From Enemella evansiae (GTDB lineage: Bacteria > Pseudomonadota > Alphaproteobacteria > Rhodobacterales > Rhodobacteraceae), in contig JAFKDC010000001.1 in assembly GCA_017255395.1 (NCBI GenBank), positions 62,001 through 126,000 on the forward strand: a stretch of DNA of 64,000 nucleotides, in the 5' to 3' direction. The notes under the pieces were generated by a model. It saw only the letters and a program-made list of their open reading frames with translations. It did no database searches and had not been told where the DNA came from. Positions 9,025-18,167 of the stretch are shown one piece after another; the first letter of the stretch is position 1; each line of letters begins with the position of its first letter. Both the position numbers and the translations under genes were made by a program.

Positions 9025-9957
9025 ATGTCCTATATCGAAAGCCTGCGGGTCTTTGTCCGGGTGCTGGAGCTTGGCAGCATCACCTCGGGCGGGCGCGACC
9101 TGCGCCTGACCCCGGCGGTGGCCAGCAAGCGCCTGAAAGAGCTGGAGAAACACCTTGGCGTGCGGCTGTTCAACCGAACCACGCGCTCGATGACGCCGAC
9201 CGAGGCGGGCAGCGTCTTCTACGACGAGGCCAAGGCCGTCCTGACCGCGATCGACCATGCCGAGGCGCGGGTGGCCAGCTTTTCACAGGTGCCGCGCGGG
9301 GCGATCCGGGTGCTGGCGCCGCTGGGTGTCGGGCGCCGGATCGTTGCGCCGCTGGTCCCGGCCTTCTCGGATGCCTACCCGGAAACCGAGGTGCGGATGC
9401 GCCTGTCGGACCGCAAGGTGGACCTGCTGGCGGACGGGCTGGATATCGCCTTCTTCGTCGGAGAGCCGGGCGATTCCACCATGAAGCTGCGCAAGATCGC
9501 CGATTGCGACCGGGTGCTTTGCGCCGCGCCGGACTATCTGGCGCGTTGCGGCACGCCGCAGGCGCCGGAGGATCTGCTGGCCCCCGACCACAACTGCCTG
9601 CTGCTGCGCTACCCGCGCTCGCCCGAGTATTTCTGGATGCTGCGCACCCCCTCGGGGCCGCAGAAGCTGGAGGTGCGGGGCCGCTACGACGCCGACGACG
9701 GCGATGTGCTGACCGACTGGGCACTGGCCGGGCGCGGCATCGTCAACAAGCCGCGCTTCGACGTGGCGGCGCATCTGGCCTCTGGCCGGCTGGTCGAGGT
9801 GCTGCCCGAAACCCCGCCGCTGGCGACCATCTTCGGCTGTCTCTACCCGCACAAGAAGTTGCAGGACCCCAAGATCCGCCTCTTTGTCGAACATGTCGCC
9901 CGGCAGAGCAAACCGCTGTTCGCCCGCCCGAAGGGCGCGGGGGGCCCTCAGGCCTAG
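9025..9957 (+). CDS. LysR-family transcriptional regulator, divergent to xdhABC
   Basis: The 310-residue protein has an N-terminal winged helix-turn-helix (about residues 1-60: SLRVFVRVLELGSITSGGR, then RLKELEKHLGVRLFNRTTR) and a periplasmic-binding-protein-like effector domain. GGGGAGG lies just upstream of the ATG. Divergent placement from xdhA with a perfect dyad in between suggests it controls the purine-oxidation operon and perhaps itself. The effector is unknown; a purine or pathway intermediate is a guess. Confidence 0.88.
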   Translation: MSYIESLRVFVRVLELGSITSGGRDLRLTPAVASKRLKELEKHLGVRLFNRTTRSMTPTEAGSVFYDEAKAVLTAIDHAEARVASFSQVPRGAIRVLAPLGVGRRIVAPLVPAFSDAYPETEVRMRLSDRKVDLLADGLDIAFFVGEPGDSTMKLRKIADCDRVLCAAPDYLARCGTPQAPEDLLAPDHNCLLLRYPRSPEYFWMLRTPSGPQKLEVRGRYDADDGDVLTDWALAGRGIVNKPRFDVAAHLASGRLVEVLPETPPLATIFGCLYPHKKLQDPKIRLFVEHVARQSKPLFARPKGAGGPQA

Positions 9958-9966
9958 CAAACCGCC

Positions 9967-10902
9967 TCAGGCGTCGCTGTCGACGGCGGCCTCGCCGGGA
10001 AAGCTGTTCTTCTCGGGCGGCGCGGTATTCTCGGGCTTTGCGTCCACGAGGAAATCCCAGGCGTCGCGGATGCGGCCCCAGGTCTCGACATTGCAGGCGG
10101 CCAGCAGGTAGCCGGTCTTGGCGTCGCCACGATAGTCAGAGCCGTCCAGCATCGCCACATGCCCGCCCGCCTGACGGATCGCCACAACCCCGGCGGGCTG
10201 GTCCCAGGGCGTCAGCTTGGCGTAAAGCAGGAAATCCATCTGGCCCTGCGCGACCATCCGCGCCTCGTGGCAGGCACAGCGCAGCATGGCCGAACGGCCA
10301 AAGCGCGGCATCGAGGCGGCAAAGGCCGCCTGCTTGTCGGCGGGAATGAGGTTCAGCGGCATGAAGCCCTTCAGCTCTTCCACCGGGCCGCCCTTCGAGG
10401 TCGCCAGCTTGCGGCGCACGCCGCGCGGCATGACCAGTTCGGCGCCGCGTTCCGCATCGGCGATGACGAAGTCGTTCAGGATCGGGTCGTAGAGCATCCC
10501 GAAGACCGGCTGGCCGAAGCGCATGATCGAGACCATGACCCCGAAGACCGCCAGCCCATGCGCGTAGTTCCAGGTGCCGTCCACCGGGTCGATCGAGATG
10601 CAGAACTCGGCATCGGCGATCTTGTCGATGATCCCGGGATTGTCCGAGGCATGTTCCTCTCCGACGATCAGCGCATGCGGGAACATGATCTGAAGCCCGC
10701 GCGTGATCATCGCCTCGGCGGCCTTGTCCGCCTCTGTCACCAGATCCTGCGGGCCGCTCTTCTCGTCGATCTGATGGCTGCCGAGGTTGCGGAAGCGCGG
10801 CAGGATCTCGGCCCTGGCGGCGCGGCGCACGAGGTTGATGACCTGTGCCCGTTGCGACGGGGTCAGGGGGGCGGTGATGGGCATCGGCAGGGAATCGGGC
10901 AT
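9967..10902 (-). CDS. Inositol-monophosphatase-family protein
   Basis: Mg-dependent phosphatase fold. All core motifs are visible: GEEHASDN, DPVDGTWNYAHG and WDQPAG. The start at ATG 10902 (MPDSLPMP) has GGAAG upstream; a GTG at 10929 is a less likely alternative. Length is 311 residues. The physiological substrate (inositol phosphate, histidinol phosphate, PAPS or similar) cannot be decided from sequence. It converges with the LysR gene, leaving 9 bp between the stop codons. Confidence 0.85.
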   Translation of the reverse strand: MPDSLPMPITAPLTPSQRAQVINLVRRAARAEILPRFRNLGSHQIDEKSGPQDLVTEADKAAEAMITRGLQIMFPHALIVGEEHASDNPGIIDKIADAEFCISIDPVDGTWNYAHGLAVFGVMVSIMRFGQPVFGMLYDPILNDFVIADAERGAELVMPRGVRRKLATSKGGPVEELKGFMPLNLIPADKQAAFAASMPRFGRSAMLRCACHEARMVAQGQMDFLLYAKLTPWDQPAGVVAIRQAGGHVAMLDGSDYRGDAKTGYLLAACNVETWGRIRDAWDFLVDAKPENTAPPEKNSFPGEAAVDSDA

Positions 10903-10962
10903 CGGACTTCCATGTTGCTGCGGTCGCACAAGGCTTGCCAGCCCGGGACCGCGGGTTCAAGG

Positions 10963-13479
10963 CTACTCCCGCGCGCGCAGGATGCGGGCGGGGCGGGCGG
11001 CCAGCGGGCGCCAGGCGAACAGCAGACCGGCGGCCAGCGTGGCAAGCACACCCCCTGTCACGATGGCAAGGGCCGAGGGCCACATGATTTCGAACTCTGT
11101 CTCCATGATGAAGGTGGCAATGGCCCAGCCGCCGGCGATGCCCGCGCCCAGGGCCACCAGACCGGCAGCGGCACCCAGCAGGCCGGAGCGCAAGGCAAAG
11201 CTGCGCAGGATGCGGGCGCGGCTGGCGCCCAGCGTCTTCAGCACGGCGCTTTCGTAGGTGCGCGCGCCCTCGCCTGCGGCCGCCGCCCCGATCAGCACGA
11301 GGAAGCCGGTCAACAGGGTCGCCGCCGCGCCCCAGCGCACGGCGCCCGCGATGCCTTCCAGCAGGCCGGACACGCGGTCGATGGCATCGCGCACGCGGAT
11401 CGCGGTGATGTTGGGGTACTGGTTGGCAAGGTCGCGCAGGATCTGCGCCTCGGCCTCGGGTCTGGCGTAGACCGTCGAGATGAAGGTATGCGGCGCGGCC
11501 TGCAAGGCGGCGGGGTTCATCGTCATGACAAAGCCGATCCCGGCGGTCGAGAAGTCCACTGCGCGGAAAGAGGAGATCGTCGCGGTGATGTCCCGCCCGA
11601 GGATATTGACGGTGATCTCGTCGCCCAGTTGCAGGCCCAGTTCCTCGGCTTCTTCGGCGGCAAAGCTGACCTGCGGCGGGCCGTCGTAATCCTCGGGCCA
11701 CCATTCGCCGCGCGTGACGGTGGTGCGGGCGTCGGGCTGCGCGGCATAGGTCAGGCCGCGATCGCCGCGCACCACCCAGTGGTCCCCGGCCACCTCTGTC
11801 GCCGGTTGCCCGTTGATGCGGGTGATGATGCCGCGCAGCATGGGCGCGCTGTCGACGCGGCTGACGGCGGGATCGCTGTCCAGACGCTCCATGAAGCCGG
11901 GCATCTGGTCCTTCTGGATATCGACGAAGAAATAGGACGGCGCGACCTCGGGCAGGTCGCGGGCGATGGCGCCGCGCAGGTTGCCGTCGATCTGGCCGAT
12001 GGCGGCCAGCACCGAGAGGCCAAGCCCCAGCGACAGCACCACCGACCCGGCGCTTTCGCCCGGCCCGCCGATGGCCCCCAGCGCCCAACGCAGGACCGGC
12101 CGCCCGCGCGCCGCCCGGACCGAGCGGCGCGCGGCAAGGCGGATGCCCCATGCGGCCAGCGTCAGGACGGCCAGCGCCCCGAGGATGCCCCCGGCGGTCC
12201 AGAGCGTCAGCGTGGGGTCGCCCGAAAACAGCATGGCGGTGCCCACAAGCAGCCCCGCCAGCGCAAGCGTGGCGACGATGTAGCGCGCCGCCGGAAGCGT
12301 GCGCGCGCCGTCCAGCGCGTCGCGGAACAGGGTCGCGGCGCGCACCTCTTCGGCGCGGGCCAGCGGCCAGAGCGTGAACAGCAGCGCGGTCAGCACGCCA
12401 TAGAGCGCGGCCTCTGCCAGCGGCGCGGGATGCAGCGCAAAGATCGCGGGCACCGGCAGGGCGGCGTTCATCACCGGCCCCAGCAGGATCGGGATCGCCG
12501 CGCCAAGCGCAAGGCCGATGGCGATGCCCAGAAGGCTGAGCACGCCGATCTGGAAGAAATAGGTCAGGAAGATCACCCGCCGCGTGGCCCCCAGCGTCCT
12601 GAGCGTGGCGATGACAGAGGTCTTGCGGCCAAGATAGGCGCGCACGGCAGAGGACACGCCGATGCCGCCAACCGCCAGCCCGGACAGGCCGACCAGCACG
12701 AGGAAACTGCCCAGCCGCTCGACAAAGCGCGCGATGCCGGGGGCGCCGTTGCGGGCGTCGCGCCACCGCAGGCCGGTTTCCTCGTAGCGCGCCAGCGCCT
12801 CTGCGCGCAGGGCATCGAGGTCGGTGCCGGGGGGCAGGGTCATGCGGTACTCGGTCTCGAACAGCGATCCCGGTTCCAGCAGGCCGGAGCCCTCCAGCGC
12901 CTCGGTGCGCACGATGGTGCGCGGGCCAAGGCCAAAGCCGTCCCCGGCGTCGTCCGGTTCGGTCTGGATGACGGCGGAAAGGGTGAAGGTCTGGCTGCCA
13001 AGGCGAAAGCTGTCTCCCGGCACAAGGCCCAGCCGGTCGGCCAGCACCGGCGCCATGACCCCGCCCTGCCCCTGAAGGGCCTGTGCCAGCGGCATCGGCG
13101 GGTCCAGCACCATCTCGCCAAGCAGCGGATAGGCGGCATCGACGGATTTCACCTGCGTCAGCCCGCGTTCCGTGCCCTCGGGGCCGTCGACCACCGCCAT
13201 GGAGCGGAAATCCGTCACCTCGGAGACGCCGGTTGCGATAGTCCCAAGCCAGGCGCGTTCGTCAGGGGTAGCGAAGCGGTAGGTGAATTCGGCCTGCGCG
13301 TCCCCGCCCAGCAGGATGGCGCCCTGATCCTCCAGCCCGGCCTGAATGGCAGAGCGGACAGAGCCGACACCGGCAATGGCGGCCACCCCCAGCGCAAGAC
13401 AGGCAAGGAAGATGCGGAAGCCGCGCAGGCCGCCGCGCAATTCGCGGGCCGCGAAACGGGCGGCGATGCGGGCGCTCAT
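10963..13479 (-). CDS. FtsX-like ABC transporter permease (YbbP type)
   Basis: Inner-membrane permease of 838 residues with two FtsX-like membrane blocks: an N-terminal TM segment near residues 20-40, a large periplasmic domain, and groups of TM helices in the middle and at the C-terminus. The ATG at 13479 overlaps the stop of the ATPase gene (ATGA), making a translation-coupled pair. Such permeases, with a LolD-like ATPase and a TesA-like esterase, form a widely conserved trio; substrate extraction or lipoprotein/lipid handling is assumed but unproven. Confidence 0.88.
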   Translation of the reverse strand: MSARIAARFAARELRGGLRGFRIFLACLALGVAAIAGVGSVRSAIQAGLEDQGAILLGGDAQAEFTYRFATPDERAWLGTIATGVSEVTDFRSMAVVDGPEGTERGLTQVKSVDAAYPLLGEMVLDPPMPLAQALQGQGGVMAPVLADRLGLVPGDSFRLGSQTFTLSAVIQTEPDDAGDGFGLGPRTIVRTEALEGSGLLEPGSLFETEYRMTLPPGTDLDALRAEALARYEETGLRWRDARNGAPGIARFVERLGSFLVLVGLSGLAVGGIGVSSAVRAYLGRKTSVIATLRTLGATRRVIFLTYFFQIGVLSLLGIAIGLALGAAIPILLGPVMNAALPVPAIFALHPAPLAEAALYGVLTALLFTLWPLARAEEVRAATLFRDALDGARTLPAARYIVATLALAGLLVGTAMLFSGDPTLTLWTAGGILGALAVLTLAAWGIRLAARRSVRAARGRPVLRWALGAIGGPGESAGSVVLSLGLGLSVLAAIGQIDGNLRGAIARDLPEVAPSYFFVDIQKDQMPGFMERLDSDPAVSRVDSAPMLRGIITRINGQPATEVAGDHWVVRGDRGLTYAAQPDARTTVTRGEWWPEDYDGPPQVSFAAEEAEELGLQLGDEITVNILGRDITATISSFRAVDFSTAGIGFVMTMNPAALQAAPHTFISTVYARPEAEAQILRDLANQYPNITAIRVRDAIDRVSGLLEGIAGAVRWGAAATLLTGFLVLIGAAAAGEGARTYESAVLKTLGASRARILRSFALRSGLLGAAAGLVALGAGIAGGWAIATFIMETEFEIMWPSALAIVTGGVLATLAAGLLFAWRPLAARPARILRARE

Positions 13480-14171
13480 TCCGCCGCCTGCCGCGCTGCC
13501 TCTCCGTCGATGCGCCCGTCGCGCAGGCGCACCACGCGGTCGCAACGCTCGGCCAGTTCCGGCGCGTGGGTCACCAGAACCAGCGTCGCCCCGTGATGGT
13601 CCGACAGGCCCAGCAGCAGGTCCATGATCGCGGCCCCGTTGGCCCCGTCCAGATTGCCGGTCGGCTCATCCGCCAGCAGGATATCCGGTTCCGGCGCCAG
13701 CGCGCGGGCCAGCGCCACGCGCTGCTGTTCGCCCCCCGACATCTGCGAGGGATAGTGATCGGCCCGCGCCGCCAGCCCGACGCCCTCCAGCATGGCGCGC
13801 GCCCGGTCGAAGGCGTCGCGATGCCCGGCAAGCTCCAGCGGGGTGGCGACATTTTCCAGCGCGGTCATCGTCGGGATCAGGTGGAAGGACTGGAAGACGA
13901 CCCCCATGTGATCGCGCCGGAACCGCGCCAGCGCGTCCTCGTTCATCGCGGTCAGGTCCTGACCCAGCGCCAGAACCTGCCCGCTGCTGGCCCGCTCGAG
14001 CCCGCCCATGACCATCAGAAGCGAGGACTTGCCGGACCCGGACGGGCCGATCAGGCCAATCGTCTCGCCCTTTTGGACATCGAGGTCGATGCCGTGCAGG
14101 ATATCGAGCATCCCGGCATTGCCCTTCAGGCGTAAAGTCACATCTGAAAGCGAAAGAACGGGTTTGGTCAT
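13476..14171 (-). CDS. ABC transporter ATP-binding protein (LolD/YbbA type)
   Basis: The 231-residue ATPase has Walker [10 protein letters not shown], the signature [15 protein letters not shown] and Walker [13 protein letters not shown]. It partners the downstream FtsX-like permease. Its start lies only 15 bp from the divergent tesA-like gene, so the two promoters must overlap each other or the coding regions. Confidence 0.93.
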   Translation of the reverse strand: MTKPVLSLSDVTLRLKGNAGMLDILHGIDLDVQKGETIGLIGPSGSGKSSLLMVMGGLERASSGQVLALGQDLTAMNEDALARFRRDHMGVVFQSFHLIPTMTALENVATPLELAGHRDAFDRARAMLEGVGLAARADHYPSQMSGGEQQRVALARALAPEPDILLADEPTGNLDGANGAAIMDLLLGLSDHHGATLVLVTHAPELAERCDRVVRLRDGRIDGEAARQAAE

Positions 14172-14186
14172 CGAAAGGGTCCGGTC

Positions 14187-14858
14187 ATGAGGCTACGGGT
14201 CAGATATGGGGCCGGGGCGCTGGCCAGCAAGGCGGCGCTTGCGGTCACGCTTGCGTGGGGACAGCCCGCGACGGCGGAACAGGTCCATATCCTCGCGCTG
14301 GGCGACAGCCTGACGCAGGGCTACGGGCTGCTGGAAAGCGAGGGATTCGTGCCGCAGCTGCGGGCCTGGCTGGCCGCGCGCGGGCATGATGTCCGCATTG
14401 TGAACGGCGGGGTGTCCGGCGATACGACCGCAGGCGGGCTGGCGCGGGTCGAATGGTCGCTGACGCCCGAGATCGACGCGATGATCGTGACGTTGGGCGG
14501 CAACGACCTGCTGCGCGGCATCGACCCTGCCGTGGCGCGCGAGAATATCGAGGGTATTCTGAAGGTCGCGCAGGCCAGGGAACTGGAGGTCCTGCTGGTC
14601 GGCATACAGGCGCCGGGCAACTACGGCCTCGACTACAAGGCGGCGTTCGAGGCGATCTATCCCGAACTTGCCGAGTCTTACGATACGCTGCTGGCGGGGA
14701 ACTTCTTTGACGGTCTGATGGAGGACGGGAGCGCGCCTGCCGATCTCGATGCCTTCATGCAGGCCGACGGCATTCACCCGAACGGGAAAGGCGTTGTGCG
14801 AATCGTGGAGACGCTGGGTCCGCAGGTCGAGGCTTTGATCGCCCGTGCCTCAGAATGA
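14187..14858 (+). CDS. tesA: Arylesterase / lysophospholipase, SGNH hydrolase (TesA-like)
   Basis: Exported SGNH-family esterase of 223 residues. A signal peptide is visible (about residues 1-30, ending ATAEQ). Block I is GDSLTQGYG with the nucleophilic Ser, block III is GGNDLLRG, and the catalytic Asp/His pair lies in DGIHPNG. Divergent placement beside the ABC ATPase repeats the well-known tesA-ybbA-ybbP arrangement. Its 3' end overlaps the convergent small membrane-protein gene by 9 bp. Confidence 0.9.
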   Translation: MRLRVRYGAGALASKAALAVTLAWGQPATAEQVHILALGDSLTQGYGLLESEGFVPQLRAWLAARGHDVRIVNGGVSGDTTAGGLARVEWSLTPEIDAMIVTLGGNDLLRGIDPAVARENIEGILKVAQARELEVLLVGIQAPGNYGLDYKAAFEAIYPELAESYDTLLAGNFFDGLMEDGSAPADLDAFMQADGIHPNGKGVVRIVETLGPQVEALIARASE

Positions 14859-15056
14859 GGTCTGGGCCTCGGGCTCGTGGCGCGTACCGAAAAGGCCGCG
14901 CAGCTTGCCCACAACCACGATCAGGGTGCCCAGCAGGATCGAGCCGCCGAGGTACATCATGACCGAGGTGCCAAACCCCACGTCCGTAAAGACAAAGGCG
15001 ATCAGGCTGGCCATGAAAGCCACCACACTGCCGAAGACATATGCCACTGCTGCCAT
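14850..15056 (-). CDS. Small two-TM membrane protein, unknown function
   Basis: Encodes 68 residues with two hydrophobic segments (about 4-22 and 30-50) separated by a short FTDVGFGTS loop and a basic then acidic tail. AGGAGG with five bases of spacing fixes the ATG at 15056; a GTG two codons upstream would overlap the ribosome binding site. I do not recognise a family. The excellent ribosome binding site and clean membrane topology argue that it is real. Confidence 0.65.
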   Translation of the reverse strand: MAAVAYVFGSVVAFMASLIAFVFTDVGFGTSVMMYLGGSILLGTLIVVVGKLRGLFGTRHEPEAQTSF

Positions 15057-15136
15057 TACCACCTCCTGCTATGACACTATAGCTGCGAGAGCCTAATGTC
15101 ACTAAAACAACTTTAAGAGGAAAAGGTTCCCAAAGG

Positions 15137-16306
15137 TCAACGCCCAAATAGGGCGCGGGCGGCGAATCCCGGCATTCGCATGGCTGTTTTTCGCATCAAG
15201 GGCGCGTAATCGGTCTCTCCGGCCAGCAGGCGCAGGTATTCTTCGCGCAACCTGCGCGAATCGCGGAAACTTCGGATGAAGGCGGGCCTCAGGGCGCGCC
15301 GGAACATGATCGTGCGCAGAAGGCGGGCCATGGTCAGACCGCTGTGAATCGGGCGAAGGGCGGTGGTGTAGCGCCCCAGCGCGGCCTCGGGGTGCGACTC
15401 GCCAAGCGCCTGCGCCACGGCCTGTGCGGCCAACTCGCCGCTGTGAAGGGCATGGGCGATGCCTTCTCCGGTGATCGGGTCGACCAGCCCCGCCGCATCC
15501 CCCGCCAGCAGCACACGCCCCTGGCCGGGCCGTTTGCGGAACCCGCCGAAGGGCAGGAACTGGCCTTTCACACGGGCGCCTTCGGGGATGTCGAGCCGCG
15601 CCATATAGGCCCTCATGGCGCGTTTCAGGTCGGGGTTGCGGGCCATGATGCCGCCAACGCCCACGGTGGTTCCGTTGGTCTTCGGAAACTGCCAGCCATA
15701 GCCCCATTCCGCCGCGCCGAAGTCGATTCGCAACGGACGCGCGGGATCGGCGCCGGGGTGCTCGATCTCCAGCGCGAAGCCGATCCGGTCGCGGTCGAAG
15801 GCCTGCCCGAACAGGGCATTGGCCGTGGGGCTGTTGACGCCGTCCGCCGCGATCAGCAGCGGCGCCGTCAGCCGCATCGTTTCGTTGAACAGCACCGGGC
15901 CTGCGGGATCGCCCGGGTCGAGGTCAAGCGCATGGCCGGTGACATCCACCGCCCCGGCGGCCAGCGCCCGGTCGACAAGGTGGCGATCCAGCTCGCGGCG
16001 CATGGCCAGATGGATCGGCGGGGCGTCCCGCGTCATGCCCAGATCCTGCCCGAAGGCGTGAAAGGCAAACTCCCGGCGCACCTCCATCGGAACATCCGGG
16101 CGGTCGGCGCCGAAGATTCGCCGGTGGTGCGCCATGGCGCGCCCGGTCAGCCCGCCACCGCAGAGTTTGTCCCGGGGAAAGCGCTTGCGGTCGACAAGCG
16201 CCACGCGCAGGCCGAGTTTCGCCGCGGTCATGGCGGCCGCGGCACCTGCCGGGCCGGCACCCCGAACGATCAGATCGAAGTCCCGGCGCCCGGTCAGGTC
16301 TGTCAC
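15137..16306 (-). CDS. Geranylgeranyl-reductase-family FAD oxidoreductase
   Basis: Flavoprotein of 389 residues related to ChlP/BchP-type reductases and FixC-like enzymes. It has an N-terminal FAD-binding GAGPAG, the CGGGLTGRA stretch, and the second FAD motif VLLAGDAAGLVDPITGEGI near residue 270. The start is a GTG overlapping the stop of the L,D-transpeptidase gene by four bases. No photosynthesis genes are in the window, so reduction of isoprenoid lipids or a quinone-linked role is as likely as a bacteriochlorophyll role. Confidence 0.8.
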   Translation of the reverse strand: MTDLTGRRDFDLIVRGAGPAGAAAAMTAAKLGLRVALVDRKRFPRDKLCGGGLTGRAMAHHRRIFGADRPDVPMEVRREFAFHAFGQDLGMTRDAPPIHLAMRRELDRHLVDRALAAGAVDVTGHALDLDPGDPAGPVLFNETMRLTAPLLIAADGVNSPTANALFGQAFDRDRIGFALEIEHPGADPARPLRIDFGAAEWGYGWQFPKTNGTTVGVGGIMARNPDLKRAMRAYMARLDIPEGARVKGQFLPFGGFRKRPGQGRVLLAGDAAGLVDPITGEGIAHALHSGELAAQAVAQALGESHPEAALGRYTTALRPIHSGLTMARLLRTIMFRRALRPAFIRSFRDSRRLREEYLRLLAGETDYAPLMRKTAMRMPGFAARALFGR

Positions 16307-16851
16307 AGAACGGTGACTTTGGTTCCCACCGGCACGCGCGGGTACAGGTCCAGCACATGCTCGTTGACCAGCCGCACACAGCCGTTCGAGACAGAGCGCC
16401 CGATCGACTGCGGCTCGGTTGTGCCGTGGATGGCGTCGAAGGTGTAACGCCCGTCCCGATACAGGTACAGCGCGCGGGCGCCCAGCGGGTTGGACGGGCC
16501 GCCGGGCTGGACATAGTCATTGCCCTTGAAGCGCCCGTAGGCCGCAGGATTACGCTCGATCATGGCATTCGTCGGGCGCCATGTCGGCCATTCCTTCTTT
16601 CTGCCGATGACATAGGTTCCCGAGATCGCCTGTCCGGCCCGGCCAAAGCCGACGCCGTAGCGCATCGCGGACCCGGGCTGGTCGATGTAATAGAGGAAAT
16701 GCGCGCCCGGCAGGATCAGGATCTGACCCGGGGCAACGTCTCCCTTGATGGACACACGCTGGGGCCGGAAGATCGGGTCGACCTCGAAGGCATGGGCGGG
16801 CATCGCGGCAGTCGCTGCCGCGGCGGCGAGGAGGGTACGGCGATTGATCAT
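16303..16851 (-). CDS. L,D-transpeptidase (YkuD domain)
   Basis: Exported peptidoglycan cross-linking enzyme of 182 residues. A Tat-like or Sec signal is seen at the N-terminus (MINRRTLLAAAAATAAMPAHA). The catalytic signature runs from HGTTEPQSIG to SNGCVRL near residues 143-162, with the nucleophilic Cys. It is coupled by a GTGA overlap to the geranylgeranyl-reductase-like gene, an unexpected partner. Confidence 0.92.
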   Translation of the reverse strand: MINRRTLLAAAAATAAMPAHAFEVDPIFRPQRVSIKGDVAPGQILILPGAHFLYYIDQPGSAMRYGVGFGRAGQAISGTYVIGRKKEWPTWRPTNAMIERNPAAYGRFKGNDYVQPGGPSNPLGARALYLYRDGRYTFDAIHGTTEPQSIGRSVSNGCVRLVNEHVLDLYPRVPVGTKVTVL

Positions 16852-17012
16852 GGCAGCACTCTTTCTGGCAGTGAAGGCAGAGGTATCATGGACGAGTAAC
16901 GTCGAAAGACAATCCCGGGTTCGGGAATCCCGATCTCACGATAGCGTCAGGGGCTTATATACGGATAGGACTATGTCATGCGCTCCCGGTTGACCAGTGC
17001 GAAGGCCAGGCC

Positions 17013-17034
17013 GACTCGCCGCCATCGGCGAGTC
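17013..17034. terminator. Hairpin downstream of the motE-like gene
   Basis: GACTCGCCG-CCAT-CGGCGAGTC is a perfect 9-bp stem with a 4-base loop in the 269-bp gap between the motE-like stop and the L,D-transpeptidase start. No T-tract follows on either strand, so it may be a weak or factor-assisted terminator. The rest of this gap shows nothing I can name. Confidence 0.4.
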
Positions 17035-17120
17035 TCGGCGGGGCTGTTGCGCGGATGCACCCGCCGCACCACGACACGCGGCGCGGAGTAAGCGGAACGG
17101 CGCAGCGGACCCGGACAGGG

Positions 17121-17798
17121 CTATTCCTTCGGCACGTCGGCATTCCGCCCTGCGACGATGACGCTGACGAGATAGGCGGTTTCGGGCTTCATCCCCGCCA
17201 TGATGGCGGCGGCCACGTTGGGCTTCATGCGTCCCAGGAAGCCAGCCGCGAACTCGGGGTCCATCTGCTCGAACAGCGCCGCGGCCTGCTTCGGCTTCAT
17301 GTTGGCATAAACATCGGTCAGGCGGGTCAGGTCGTCCTCTGCGGCGGTCTGGGCGAGGGCGAGCGTTGCGCGCAGGGTCTTCTCGGCTTCTTCGAGCGCC
17401 GCCAGCTTCCGGTCGATTTCCTGCTCGGCGACGGACAGAGCCTGCATCCGGATGTCGATCTCGCTTTCGCGTTTGCGGATGCGCGCCTCTCGCGCCCTCA
17501 GCGATTCGAGGAGCGGCATGAGATCGGCCTCTGCCAGTATCGGTGCGCCGCCCGGCGGGGCCGCCGCAGCCTGTTGCTGTGCCATGGGCGCGGGGGCCTG
17601 CGCGGTCGCGGCCTGCATCCCGGGCTTCGGCGCCGGGTCCTCCTTGGCGAAGGCTTCCCCGGCGCCGATGGCGGTGCGCAACAGGGCCGAGGCCACAAGC
17701 AGGCTGCCGACGGCGGCCAGCGCTCCACGGGCGCGCCTTTTGCGGCGCCGTGGCTTTGGGGGGGATTTCGGTTTCGGAGCGGTCTGTTTCCGGGTCAT
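17121..17798 (-). CDS. motE: MotE-like flagellar protein with MgtE-N-like domain
   Basis: A 225-residue protein: a very basic N-terminus, one TM segment (about residues 30-45), a Pro/Ala-rich linker, a coiled coil (about 85-145), and a C-terminal MgtE intracellular-like helical domain (MKPKQAAALFEQMDPEFAAGFL). MotE proteins stabilise MotC or other stator components. Start ATG 17798 has GAGGG upstream and follows the preceding gene by 10 bp. It is the last gene after fliL and a coiled-coil protein. Confidence 0.75.
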   Translation of the reverse strand: MTRKQTAPKPKSPPKPRRRKRRARGALAAVGSLLVASALLRTAIGAGEAFAKEDPAPKPGMQAATAQAPAPMAQQQAAAAPPGGAPILAEADLMPLLESLRAREARIRKRESEIDIRMQALSVAEQEIDRKLAALEEAEKTLRATLALAQTAAEDDLTRLTDVYANMKPKQAAALFEQMDPEFAAGFLGRMKPNVAAAIMAGMKPETAYLVSVIVAGRNADVPKE

Positions 17799-17808
17799 GA
17801 CAGCGCCC

Positions 17809-18156
17809 TCAGTTGCGGGAGTGGCGGACAAAGACCGGGTCCGCGCCCTCGGCCGGGGCCGCGCCGTTGGCCTGTGGCAGGTCGTGCATCGAGGCGACCA
17901 GCAGTTCCAGCCGCCGCGCCACGTCCTCGGCCCGGTCGGTCAGGTCCTGCAACGATTTCGACGAATCGCCCGCCGTGGCCTGCGCCGCGTGCAATGTTTT
18001 CGTCAGATCGTCGACCTGCGCGGACAGGACGGCCACCGCGCCGCCGACCCCGTTTTCCAGATCGGTGAACCGGGTCAGCCGCCGCGCAAGGATGAAGCAG
18101 TAGAAGCCGGCCCCAAGCGCGCCCGCCACCAGCAGGATATCCGCAATCATTTCCAT
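17809..18156 (-). CDS. Flagellar-locus coiled-coil membrane protein (DUF6468-like)
   Basis: A 115-residue protein with one N-terminal TM helix (about residues 5-23) and a predicted coiled coil (about 35-95). It lies between fliL and motE, a slot that in related genomes is often filled by a DUF6468 protein; that name is from memory of synteny, not a search. The function is unknown, probably at the motor or stator. Confidence 0.6.
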   Translation of the reverse strand: MEMIADILLVAGALGAGFYCFILARRLTRFTDLENGVGGAVAVLSAQVDDLTKTLHAAQATAGDSSKSLQDLTDRAEDVARRLELLVASMHDLPQANGAAPAEGADPVFVRHSRN

Positions 18157-18167
18157 TCCCGTTCCTT

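Noticed and set aside
10159-13596. A 1145-residue plus-strand open frame
   Set aside because: Antisense shadow of the phosphatase-family and ABC permease genes; no domain is visible.
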